NCBI GenBank assembly: GCA_964459985.1
Contig: CAYWOS010000053.1
Coordinates: 1 to 12,648, forward strand
Reading direction: 5' to 3'
DNA: 12,648 nt
Source of the DNA: CAYWOS01 sp964459985
Lineage (GTDB): Bacteria > Bacillota > Clostridia > Christensenellales > Aristaeellaceae
Below the pieces are notes generated by a model. The model saw nothing but the letters and a program-made list of their open reading frames with translations. It searched no databases and had not been told where the DNA came from. This document shows, piece after piece, positions 1-6,197 of the stretch (its first letter is position 1; each line of letters starts with the position of its first letter). The translations under genes were made by a program, and so were the position numbers.

Positions 1-1406
1 CCGATGATGTCGCCCTCGGCGATGTGCATGTCGGCGTACTCGCTGTCGCGCACGGCGTAGGTGATCATGCCGGTGCGGACGCGCTGCGCCGCCTCGTCCA
101 TGCGCGCGGCGTTGTCCTCCGCCGACAGCTCGGGCTGGAAGGATACGACGGCGGCGATGCCCATCGCCACGTTCTTGGTCGGGATCACGACGACCTTTTT
201 ATCGGACAGTTCCGCCGCCTGCTGCGCGGCGAGAATGACGTTGCCGTTGTTGGGGAACACGAACACCGTGCCCGCCGGGACCGACTTGATCGCTTTGGAA
301 AGATCCTCGATCGAGGGATTCATGGTCTGCCCGCCGTCGACGATGCAGTCGACCTGAAGATCGGTGAATATCTTGGAAAAGCCCGCGCCCAGCGATACCG
401 TGACCATGCCGTAGGGCTTGGCGCGCGCGGCGGCGGCTTCCTTTTTGGCGATGTTCTCGCGGCGCTGCTCGAGCATGTTTTCGATCTTGAGGTTGACAAG
501 CTCGCCCAGCGCCAGCGCGTATTGCAGCGCCTTGCCCGGATCGTTGGTGTGCACGTGCACCTTGACCAGCGCCAGATCGCCCACCACCAGCACGCAGTCG
601 CCGATGCGGTTGAGCTGCCGGCGGAAGGTGTTGATGTCGTTCTCGGTGGCGTCCTCGCGCAGGCGCTGGATGAGGAATTCGGTGCAGTAGGCGAACTTGA
701 TGACCTCGATCTCGTCGTGATCGTCCTCAAACTCGACCTCGCTCGAATCGGCGGACAAATCGACGTCCTTCACGTCGATCTCCTCGCCGCGCAGCACGGC
801 GGCGTAGCCCATGTAGATGAGCAGCAGCCCGCGTCCGCCGGCGTCGACGACGCCCGCCTGCTTGAGCGCCGGCAGCATGTCCTGCGTGCGTCGCAGAATG
901 CTCTCGCCGCTTTGCAGGATCACGTTGAACAGCGCCTCGAAATCGTCGGGCGCGCGCTCCGCCTGGCGGATGGCGTCCTCGGCGATCACGCGCGCGACGG
1001 TCAGGATCGTGCCCTCCTTGGGCTTCATCACGGCTTTGTACGCCGTGTCGGCGCCGCATTTGAGCGCCTTGGCGAAAATCTCAGGCGATATGGTCTCGAC
1101 GCCCTCGAGCGCGCGGGAAAACCCGCGATAAAGCTGGCTGGTAATCACGCCGCTGTTGCCGCGCGCGCCGCGCAGCGCCCCGCGCGCCAGCGCCTCCGCC
1201 GCCTGATCAGCCCGCGCGTATTCCTTGGCGTTGATTTCGCGCGTCGCCGACGCCATCGTTAGCGTCATGTTGGTGCCCGTATCGCCGTCGGGCACGGGAA
1301 AGACGTTCAGCGCGTCGACGGCCTCCCTGTTTTTTTCGAGCAGCGCGGCGCCCGCGATGACCATCTCACGCAGAAGCAGCCCGTCGATTGCCTTGACTGT
1401 ATTCAA
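1..1406 (-). CDS. fakA: Fatty acid kinase catalytic subunit FakA (YloV, DAK2 domain), 3' end cut by window
   Basis: By family, FakA phosphorylates fatty acids held by FakB (DegV-type) binding proteins, feeding exogenous fatty acids into phospholipid synthesis in the cytoplasm. The translation begins MNTVKAIDG and has VPDGDTGTN at residues 38-46, the DAK2 metal/ATP motif with Asp40 and Asp42, followed by GARGNSGV near residues 80-87. The middle and FakB-interaction regions follow in frame (KVHVHTNDPG, PNNGNV, AMGIAAV). About 468 codons are present; the family is usually about 550 residues, so the C-terminus lies off the left edge. The start is TTG at 1404-1406, chosen because GGAGG lies eight bases upstream and because the homologous N-terminus begins there; no ATG fits. 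It lies 29 bases after the Asp23-family gene, the conserved yloU-yloV order of Firmicutes, and should be co-transcribed with it. Confidence 0.95.
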   Translation of the reverse strand, partial: MNTVKAIDGLLLREMVIAGAALLEKNREAVDALNVFPVPDGDTGTNMTLTMASATREINAKEYARADQAAEALARGALRGARGNSGVITSQLYRGFSRALEGVETISPEIFAKALKCGADTAYKAVMKPKEGTILTVARVIAEDAIRQAERAPDDFEALFNVILQSGESILRRTQDMLPALKQAGVVDAGGRGLLLIYMGYAAVLRGEEIDVKDVDLSADSSEVEFEDDHDEIEVIKFAYCTEFLIQRLREDATENDINTFRRQLNRIGDCVLVVGDLALVKVHVHTNDPGKALQYALALGELVNLKIENMLEQRRENIAKKEAAAARAKPYGMVTVSLGAGFSKIFTDLQVDCIVDGGQTMNPSIEDLSKAIKSVPAGTVFVFPNNGNVILAAQQAAELSDKKVVVIPTKNVAMGIAAVVSFQPELSAEDNAARMDEAAQRVRTGMITYAVRDSEYADMHIAEGDII

Positions 1407-1435
1407 AGGAATCGTCCTCCGTTTTGTGTGATGGG

Positions 1436-1786
1436 TCAGACGCGGATGCCCTCGACTGAAATATTCACGCGGCGCACCGTCACGCCGGTCATGGATTCGA
1501 GCTTGTATTTGACCACTTCAACGATGGTCTTGCATACCTCGGCGACGCTGATGCCGTACTCGACCACGATGAACAGATCGACGTCGAGCTGGTTGTCCAC
1601 CATGCGCACCGAAACGCCCTTGGAGAGATTCTCGCGTCCGAGCCATTCCACCAGTCCGTCCTTGGCGCGCTTGGAAGACATCGCCACGATGCCGTAGCAC
1701 TCGAGCGCCGCGTAGCCCACGACCTTGAGCATGACGTCCTCGGAGATGTAAATCGTGCCGATATCGTTTTTGATCTTACATTCCAT
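1436..1786 (-). CDS. yloU: Asp23/Gls24 family envelope stress protein (YloU-like)
   Basis: This 116-residue cytoplasmic protein belongs to the Asp23/Gls24 family, small proteins linked to cell-envelope homeostasis. Visible family features are GTIYISEDVM near residues 10-19, a central GIVAMSS, and the C-terminal stretch SMTGVTVRRVNISVEGI. There is no signal peptide or membrane segment. The start ATG at 1784-1786 is preferred over longer in-frame starts because GGAGG lies nine bases upstream and a sigma-A promoter sits a further 50 bases up; the longer readings would run through that promoter. It is followed after 29 bases by fakA, a pairing conserved in Firmicutes, where the two usually follow a divergent rpmB. 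No rpmB is seen here. The symbol is by family and synteny. Confidence 0.93.
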   Translation of the reverse strand: MECKIKNDIGTIYISEDVMLKVVGYAALECYGIVAMSSKRAKDGLVEWLGRENLSKGVSVRMVDNQLDVDLFIVVEYGISVAEVCKTIVEVVKYKLESMTGVTVRRVNISVEGIRV

Positions 1787-1839
1787 TCGCAATAGCCTCC
1801 TTCGACCGGTTTGACCGTTTTCCGGACGGGTCATAGGAT

Positions 1840-1868
1840 AGTATAACCTATTTGCCCGATTGTTGCAA
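1840..1868 (-). promoter_or_regulatory. Sigma-A promoter of yloU-fakA
   Basis: Read on the minus strand, TTGCAA (1863-1868) is followed after exactly 17 bases by TATACT (1840-1845). It lies about 54 bases upstream of the yloU start. The -10 is embedded in an imperfect palindrome (ATAGG, nine bases, CCTAT), which could be an operator. Confidence 0.8.
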
Positions 1869-1890
1869 GTGGAATGATGCGGGATGACAA

Positions 1891-1915
1891 GACAATCGCT
1901 TACGAAGCGATCGTC
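1891..1915. repeat. Inverted repeat, 7-bp perfect core
   Basis: ATCGCTT (1895-1901), a three-base ACG loop, and AAGCGAT (1905-1911) form a perfect stem. GAC/GTC pairs extend it at 1891-1893 and 1913-1915 across one-base mismatches. It lies just upstream of the yloU -35 element. Function unknown. Confidence 0.5.
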
Positions 1916-2122
1916 CTGCGCACAAGAGGGAGGGAGCCGCCCCTTGTTCGGCATGCGATTTTACTTGGTTCCCGCGGAGCCTCCCGGGCGAAAACCGCGC
2001 GGGAAAACGGACGATCGCCCGCTCCTTCGGGCAGTCGCCTCTGCGGAGTAAATCGGCGCTTCGCTCCCGTCCCCAATCGTTCGTGTTAATCGCCGGCCGC
2101 GATTTGATGCGCTTTCATGTGA

Positions 2123-2156
2123 GATCACCCTGCGCGGAACGAAGTCCGCGGTGATC
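2123..2156. repeat. Strong bulged hairpin
   Basis: GATCACC pairs with GGTGATC and GCGGA with TCCGC around an ACGAAG loop, with a four-base CTGC bulge on the left arm. No T-run follows on either strand, so a classical Rho-independent terminator is unlikely. It could end or protect the 3' end of the CFI-box/mini-protein transcript, or be a REP-like element. Confidence 0.5.
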
Positions 2157-2285
2157 CGGCGGCGCGGGGACGGCCGGACGGCTATGACGGCGGCTATGAG
2201 CGCAATCAAACAAGCCCCGTCGACGAAACGGCGGTCGTTTCCGAAAGAAACTTATGCGCCCGCCGACAGACGAGCAGGCCTTATG

Positions 2286-2429
2286 TCAACGATTGAAGTA
2301 GGGGCATTGGCGATACCTTGTCTCGTCCGTGCAAAACGTATCGTAATCATGCAGCGAGAGGGCTGACTTCAGCTTTGCGCAGTACCAGTTGGCGTCCCAG
2401 TAGTAGTACGGACAACGGAAACTTGCCAT
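2286..2429 (-). CDS. 47-residue Cys/Tyr-rich mini-protein downstream of CFI-box gene
   Basis: The reading frame encodes 47 residues beginning MASFRCPYYYWD and ending QCPYFNR. Four cysteines (6, 17, 33, 42) and many aromatics give the pattern CPYYYW, WYC, FC, CPYF. Both ends carry a matching C-P-Y motif, suggesting a compact zinc-bound or disulfide-stabilised fold rather than a chance frame. There is no signal peptide or membrane segment. The start ATG at 2427-2429 has an AGGCGG-type ribosome binding site about seven bases upstream. It lies 93 bases after the Sel1/CFI-box gene on the same strand and shares its moderate G+C, so the two are probably one transcript. From memory, similar short CPYY...YC...CP proteins occur in Clostridia, but I cannot name a family. 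Function is unknown. Confidence 0.72.
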   Translation of the reverse strand: MASFRCPYYYWDANWYCAKLKSALSLHDYDTFCTDETRYRQCPYFNR

Positions 2430-2522
2430 AACCGCACCGCCTTTCGTTTGATTGCGCGTTGACCGACGCGCATTGCCATTGTATTTCGAACTGTGTATTG
2501 GACGTGATCCATCGCGCCGAGA

Positions 2523-3689
2523 TCAGCGATTGTCGTCCTGATACGGCGTATCCGGGTATCCTTGGCGCTGCAGATGGGCAACCACGGCGTCCAGCCATCT
2601 TTTGCACGCGCGTTTCAGGCAGGCGATATGACCGAACCGGGCGATAAGGAGAGGACTGACGCGATAGTATATGCGGATGAACATGCGTCCTGCGATCGAT
2701 TTTGAAAGCCGATTATCCCGATACCTGCGAAGAACCCGGACCTCGGGGCACTGATAAGAGCCATAGACGGCTGTCGCCACATAGCAGCCTTTCTTTTTGC
2801 CTTGCGTAGAAAGGACGGGCGGTTCCGGCGCGGCCGGCGCCGGTTCCGGGAAATCGTCGATGAGTTGTTCCGCTTCCTTCGAGCCGGCGTTTTTCGCTTT
2901 GTTCAGCAGTCTCAACGCTTCCTCACGGTCAGGCGTTATGCCGTACATTCCCTGAAGCGTGTATATGCCCAAGAGATACAACGCGTCCTGATTGTCGTCG
3001 ATTTCTATGGCTTTTCGCAGATACATGAGGCCTCGTTCGATATCCTTGGGCACCTTGTCGCCTTCAAGCAGCATTCTCGCGGCGTGAAGCGCGCCGTAGC
3101 TTTCGCCCGCTTCGGCTGCGCGAATGTTGTACTCAAACGCTTTATTGATATCGATTGGGACGAGATCCCCGGTATAATACTGGATTGCCAACGTCCGAAG
3201 CGCGACTGGATTTTCTCGATCCGCCGCGCGCTCAAGCAGGGAAATGCCACGGTCAATATCGCGTTCGACGCCGTTCCCCTCCAGGCAGCATTGCCCGAGC
3301 AATACAATACAGCCGATTCCGTCGAGCGCCGCTCCTTTTTCCAGATAGGAGATGGCTCGCGGAGGATCAAGCTCCATGCCGCTCCAACCGTTCAGATGAA
3401 GCATTGCCAGCTTGAAGCAGGCGTGGATGTTCCCGTTGTTCGCCGCCTGCTCGAGAAGCGTTGCGCTCAACTCTCTCTGTTCGTCCGTTATGCATCTGTC
3501 CATGAGATACTTGCCGTACAAGTAACACGCGTCCGTGTTATCGGGCGCGAGCTCGTAGGCTTTCTGAGCCCAAGCGAATGCTTGGTCGTCGTTTTCTTCT
3601 ACTTGATCTCCGTCGTAATAGCTTTCCGCCACCTCCAGCATGGCCTGCAGATCACCGTTTTCCGCCTTTTTAAGCGTATCCTGAAACAT
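2523..3689 (-). CDS. Sel1-repeat (TPR-like) protein with CFI-box C-terminal domain
   Basis: This 388-residue protein starts MFQDTLKKAENGD. Residues about 10-278 are tandem Sel1/TPR-like helical repeats (for example AMLEVAESYYDGD, ACFKLAMLHLNG, ALHAARMLLEGD, ALYLLGIYTLQG), a scaffold for protein-protein contacts. A Pro/Ala linker (about 279-298) leads to a C-terminal domain starting GCYVATAVYGSY at 301-312, then PEVRVLRRYRD and a hydrophobic RMFIRIYYRVSPLLIARFG stretch. This matches the CFI-box-CTERM domain as I recall it; the function of that domain is not established. There is no N-terminal signal. The start ATG at 3687-3689 is chosen over a 32-residue longer frame because a GGGGGC ribosome binding site precedes it. 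Two sampled 60-base lines hold 37 and 34 G+C against 43 in the envelope operon, suggesting transfer. The mini-protein gene follows. Confidence 0.9.
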   Translation of the reverse strand: MFQDTLKKAENGDLQAMLEVAESYYDGDQVEENDDQAFAWAQKAYELAPDNTDACYLYGKYLMDRCITDEQRELSATLLEQAANNGNIHACFKLAMLHLNGWSGMELDPPRAISYLEKGAALDGIGCIVLLGQCCLEGNGVERDIDRGISLLERAADRENPVALRTLAIQYYTGDLVPIDINKAFEYNIRAAEAGESYGALHAARMLLEGDKVPKDIERGLMYLRKAIEIDDNQDALYLLGIYTLQGMYGITPDREEALRLLNKAKNAGSKEAEQLIDDFPEPAPAAPEPPVLSTQGKKKGCYVATAVYGSYQCPEVRVLRRYRDNRLSKSIAGRMFIRIYYRVSPLLIARFGHIACLKRACKRWLDAVVAHLQRQGYPDTPYQDDNR

Positions 3690-3804
3690 CGTTTTGCCCC
3701 CTTTTTCGTCCGTAGGTATTCGTCTGATGGGTATCGTTTGTTCAGAAGGCCTGCTGATCGTTGTTTCCGCGCGGCAGACGCGCATTCAAATGTTTATCAT
3801 TCAT

Positions 3805-3834
3805 ATTATATGATGAAACGAAATGATTTGTCAA
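3805..3834 (-). promoter_or_regulatory. Consensus sigma-A promoter of the CFI-box operon
   Basis: On the minus strand TTGACA (3829-3834) and TATAAT (3805-3810) both match consensus perfectly, separated by 18 bases in an A+T-rich patch. Start of transcription would be near 3798, leaving a leader of about 110 bases before the CFI-box gene start. The stretch 3690-3973 otherwise shows no gene. Confidence 0.85.
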
Positions 3835-3973
3835 TATCAGCCATGCAGGCAAGCCCCGAGCTTTCCGCTTTTCGCCGCATCCGGCGCAGACAAGCAATAC
3901 GCGCCGCGCATGGCTTGAGCGGGGGCGCGGACGACGGCGCGTTTCCGGGCTGCGCCGCCGGTGTTTTCCGTTT

Positions 3974-4534
3974 TCAGGGCGCCGCCGGCTCATCCCGTTC
4001 CGCGTCCCGCGCGGCGGCCGAGCGGGTCTCGCCGCGCAGCAGCACGAGCGCCGCGACGGCGAGCGCCTGGTCGTGTAGCTTGTATACGTATTTTTCGCCG
4101 TAGCCCAAACGCGCGCCGATCTGATGGAACTTGACGCCCTCGATGTATCGCATATGCAGGAGCGCCCGATAGACGGGATGCCCGATCGCGTCGATTGTCG
4201 CGGTCATTTCGCGCTCGGTCTGCGTGAGACGGCGATAGGCTTCCAGCGTCTCGCTTTCCAGATCGGCGAGCGCCTGCGCCGTTTCGCCCACCGGGTCGGA
4301 CGCGCCGCCGCCCGAACCGCGCGCGAGGGACAGCGCGTTGACGCGCGCCCCGCGATGCTTCAGCGCGTCGACGCGGGCAAGCTTGAGCGCGATTTCATTG
4401 ACAATCCACGCCGCCCGCGACAGATACGCCCGCGCGAGGCGCGCGCCGTCCTTCGATCGGGCGATTTCAAGCGTCGTTTCGCCGGGATGCCGCGCGCGGC
4501 AGTCGTCAATCATCTCGCGGAAATCGTCGTTCAT
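3974..4534 (-). CDS. DUF1492-family phage-type protein with sigma region 4-like HTH
   Basis: This 186-residue protein has the DUF1492 layout known from phages and integrated elements of Firmicutes: an N-terminal helix pair (AYLSRAAWIVNEIALKLARV, about 36-55), a RGSGG turn at 72-76, a coiled central helix ending near 113, and a C-terminal helix-turn-helix resembling sigma factor region 4 (YRALLHMRYIEG at 122-133, then IGARLGYGEKYVYKLHDQAL to 158). The family is thought to act in DNA binding and late transcription control. About 35 residues precede the usual family start. Its ATG overlaps the stop of the upstream Cro/C1-like gene by four bases (ATGA), so translation is probably coupled. No other phage gene is visible nearby, so the pair looks like an orphan or a domesticated remnant. 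Confidence 0.85.
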   Translation of the reverse strand: MNDDFREMIDDCRARHPGETTLEIARSKDGARLARAYLSRAAWIVNEIALKLARVDALKHRGARVNALSLARGSGGGASDPVGETAQALADLESETLEAYRRLTQTEREMTATIDAIGHPVYRALLHMRYIEGVKFHQIGARLGYGEKYVYKLHDQALAVAALVLLRGETRSAAARDAERDEPAAP

Positions 4535-4752
4535 TCGTTCATCGCCTCCGAAAACAGCATGTCGAGCGGCATTTCTGCGCCGAGCGCGCGGCGGATGGCG
4601 AACGCTTCGGGCAGCGACAGCGCCGATTGCCCGCGCAGTTTGCGGCGCAGCGTATCCTGATGGATGCCGAGGCGCTTTGCCAGCTCGCCCACGCTCACGT
4701 TCCGAATGATCATTTCGGTGTACACCTGCTCGTAGCCGACCGCTTTCGTCAT
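4531..4752 (-). CDS. Small Cro/C1-type (XRE) helix-turn-helix regulator
   Basis: The gene encodes 73 residues beginning MTKAVGYEQVYTEM. Residues 19-41 form a typical XRE helix-turn-helix (VSVGELAKRLGIHQDTLRRK followed by LRG), and LSLPEAFAIRRALG at 45-58 matches the helices that complete the five-helix fold. It resembles the small regulators of phages and integrative elements. The start at 4750-4752 is chosen because GGAGG lies seven bases upstream; the 11-residue longer reading would start inside the LexA-type box. It overlaps the DUF1492-like gene by four bases and is driven by a nearby promoter with an SOS-type operator. The pair is a likely transcription-control unit, but its targets are unknown. 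Confidence 0.85.
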   Translation of the reverse strand: MTKAVGYEQVYTEMIIRNVSVGELAKRLGIHQDTLRRKLRGQSALSLPEAFAIRRALGAEMPLDMLFSEAMNE

Positions 4753-4771
4753 GAAACCGCCTCCAGAATGA

Positions 4772-4783
4772 GAACAAACGTTC
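4772..4783. promoter_or_regulatory. LexA/SOS-box-like palindrome (GAAC-N4-GTTC)
   Basis: GAACAAACGTTC fits the Firmicutes LexA (DinR) core GAAC-N4-GTTC, including the preferred R at the first and third and Y at the last spacer position. It lies between the -10 (4799-4804) and the start codon at 4752, about 10-20 bases past the predicted transcription start, a position suited to repression. By chance such a core is expected about 0.2 times in a window this size. Confidence 0.6.
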
Positions 4784-4798
4784 ATATATTCTAACGAG

Positions 4799-4828
4799 AG
4801 TATACAGCGCTCGCCCTGTCCGCGTCAA
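4799..4828 (-). promoter_or_regulatory. Sigma-A promoter of the XRE/DUF1492 pair
   Basis: On the minus strand TTGACG (4823-4828) and TATACT (4799-4804) are separated by 18 bases. It lies about 47 bases upstream of the regulator's start codon, with the LexA-like palindrome in between. Confidence 0.75.
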
Positions 4829-4939
4829 GCCCTTCCGCACGGAAAGCAAGTCGAGAGCAGGAAATATTCTGAAAAAAGATTATACAAGAATGAATTTCAC
4901 GCGTTTTGGACGAGTATTTTTGTCGCCAAAGAAAAATAC

Positions 4940-4961
4940 AAAAAAACGCGCCGACAGCGCG
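4940..4961 (-). terminator. Intrinsic terminator, minus strand
   Basis: Read on the minus strand, CGCGC, a five-base TGTCG loop, and GCGCG are followed by seven Ts. It lies beyond the minisatellite and could end transcripts from the hydrolase operon that read through the repeats, keeping them out of the SOS-type promoter below. Confidence 0.65.
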
Positions 4962-4999
4962 AACAAATCGTTTAAATAAATGACAAAATATGGAAATAT

Positions 5000-5328
5000 G
5001 AGAAATGGGCATGATCGGCGTCGCGGCGTCCGGGAGCAACGAAGCGTCGCAGGGCGAAAGAATGCGTGATGAATTGGCGTTGACAGCGCTGTGCGTCGCG
5101 GCGGTCAAATGTCGCGGCGGTAAATGAATTATGTGATGAAACGGCGTCGCCGGTGCTGTCCACCGAAGGCGTTAAGTTGTCGCGGGGCGAATGGATATGT
5201 GATGAAGCTGCGTTGCTTGTGCTGTCCACCGAAGGTGTCAAGTTGTCGCGGTGACGAAAGAATTCGTGATGAAGCGGCGTTGTCAGTGTCGCGCGTCGCA
5301 TTGTCAAATTGTCGCATGAGCGAACATC
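5000..5328. repeat. Degenerate 66-67-bp tandem repeat (minisatellite), about 4-5 copies
   Basis: The anchor GTGATGAA recurs at 5066, 5133, 5199 and 5266, spacings of 67, 66 and 67. The units at 5133 and 5199 are most alike, sharing GTGCTGTCCACCGAAGG, then an AAGTTGTCGCGG block. The first unit (from about 5000) and the last are more diverged. The unit length is not consistently a multiple of three, so the frames rotate and the array does not encode a repeat protein; short frames on both strands across it are incidental. There are no spacers between units, so it is not a CRISPR array. Confidence 0.8.
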
Positions 5329-5392
5329 GCGGCGTCAAAGCGTCGCGGCGTCAAGGCATCGCGGCGTCAAGGCATCACGGCGTCGAGCGCTG
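5329..5392. repeat. 16-bp tandem repeat, 4 units
   Basis: The unit GCGGCGTCAAGGCATC is present as two perfect copies (5345-5360 and 5361-5376), flanked by one two-mismatch copy at 5329-5344 and one diverged copy at 5377-5392. It continues directly from the 67-bp array, whose units contain related GTCGCGGCGGTCAA blocks, so it probably arose by local expansion. Confidence 0.85.
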
Positions 5393-5419
5393 CGGCGGCG
5401 GGGGAGACGAAGCAATGCC

Positions 5420-6145
5420 TCATTGTTCCGCGCGGCGAGGCGCGTTCGCGAGCATGGATTGAAGCGTGTCCCCGATAACGCGCGCGTCGTCCTCCGGGTA
5501 CCAGAAATGCCCCGAGCGCCCGAGCGTGCGCACGGCCGCGCCCGCGTTCACGGCGAGCGCGCCGGAAGCGGGCGAAACGATCTCGTCGCGCGGCGACTGA
5601 AGCACCGTCAGGGGAACGCGCGATATGCGGAGATCGCGCCGGGCGTTCGCGGCGAGGCGGAGCAGCCCGAGGGCGTTCGGCAGCAATCTGAACGCGTATC
5701 GCGCCGTTACGCCCCGCACGGAGCAGGCGTCGCGCGCGGCGGCGAGGCGCGGATTGCGGATGCGGCCGGGAAACAGCCCGACGGACAGCCACAGCCGGAG
5801 ACATGCGGGCGTCACGCGGATGCGAAGCGGCAGTGCCAGCGCCAGCACGCCGGCGATCCCTTGGGGATTGTCCGCTGCCTCGCGCAGCGCGATCAGGCCG
5901 CCCATCGAATGCGTGACGATCAGGATATCGTCGTATTGACCGCGCAGCTCGTCAAGCGCCGAGCGCGCGCATTGCTGCCAATCAAAGGGACGCGCGCGGC
6001 AAAAGGCGGCCGCGTCTTCGCCGTGCCCGGGCAGCGTGGGCGCGTAGGCGTCGACGCCCAGCCCGCGCGTCAGCGCGATCAGGCGGTCAAACTGCCCGGG
6101 AGAGCCCATGAAGCCGTGCAGGAACAGGACGCAGCGCCGCTTCAT
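5420..6145 (-). CDS. Alpha/beta hydrolase (esterase/monoacylglycerol-lipase type)
   Basis: This 241-residue protein has the alpha/beta-hydrolase layout: oxyanion-loop HGFMGSPGQF at 10-19, PTLPGHGED at 36-44, nucleophile elbow THSMGG with Ser80, acid SPRDEIV with Asp187, and base SGHFWYP with His213. A complete catalytic triad is therefore visible. Size and motifs resemble the small carboxylesterases/monoacylglycerol lipases of Firmicutes; the substrate cannot be told. There is no signal peptide, so it is probably cytoplasmic. The start MKRRCVLFLHG is chosen because strand one begins there and GGGGTG lies just upstream; a frame 14 residues longer adds nothing family-like. It is the last gene of the envelope operon, 52 bases after the HPt gene. 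Acyl-chain turnover near the membrane is a guess only. Confidence 0.88.
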   Translation of the reverse strand: MKRRCVLFLHGFMGSPGQFDRLIALTRGLGVDAYAPTLPGHGEDAAAFCRARPFDWQQCARSALDELRGQYDDILIVTHSMGGLIALREAADNPQGIAGVLALALPLRIRVTPACLRLWLSVGLFPGRIRNPRLAAARDACSVRGVTARYAFRLLPNALGLLRLAANARRDLRISRVPLTVLQSPRDEIVSPASGALAVNAGAAVRTLGRSGHFWYPEDDARVIGDTLQSMLANAPRRAEQ

Positions 6146-6197
6146 TTGCACACCCCGCGCGACGCCATTGGCGCAGAACCGCCGCAACGCGCTGTTT

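Larger units (their letters stand above)
1869..2285. other. Non-coding interval rich in hairpins
   Basis: No open frame here has a ribosome binding site together with protein-like composition; the longest ones are Arg/Ser-rich and look like chance readings of G+C-rich DNA. The interval does hold short inverted repeats, listed separately at 1891-1915 and 2123-2156, and a weaker one near 2021-2042 (GCCCG loop CGGGC). None is followed by a T-run, so they are not clear intrinsic terminators. It lies downstream of the mini-protein gene and upstream of the yloU promoter, so it should contain the end of the CFI-box transcript. Confidence 0.5.

Noticed and set aside
24..1262. A 412-residue open frame on the plus strand opposite fakA
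   Set aside because: It is antisense to a clear FakA coding region, is Arg/His/Ala-rich without motifs, and has no ribosome binding site; high G+C codon bias opens such frames.
1961..2209. 82-residue minus-strand frame in the hairpin gap
   Set aside because: Arg/Ser-rich, no ribosome binding site, crosses the strong hairpin, no recognisable motif.
3742..3993. 83-residue minus-strand frame with a CAGCGEK segment
   Set aside because: It reads through the consensus CFI-box promoter and overlaps the end of the DUF1492 gene out of frame; no ribosome binding site.
2802..4103. Long plus-strand frame opposite the CFI-box gene
   Set aside because: It runs antisense through a real gene, a consensus promoter and part of the DUF1492 gene, with no domain of its own.
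5000..5392. CRISPR array
   Set aside because: Units are contiguous and diverged, with no unique spacers and no cas genes.
5124..5462. Cys-rich 112-residue plus-strand protein across the minisatellite
   Set aside because: Unit lengths of 66 and 67 shift the frame, there is no ribosome binding site, and the frame runs into the antisense of the hydrolase.
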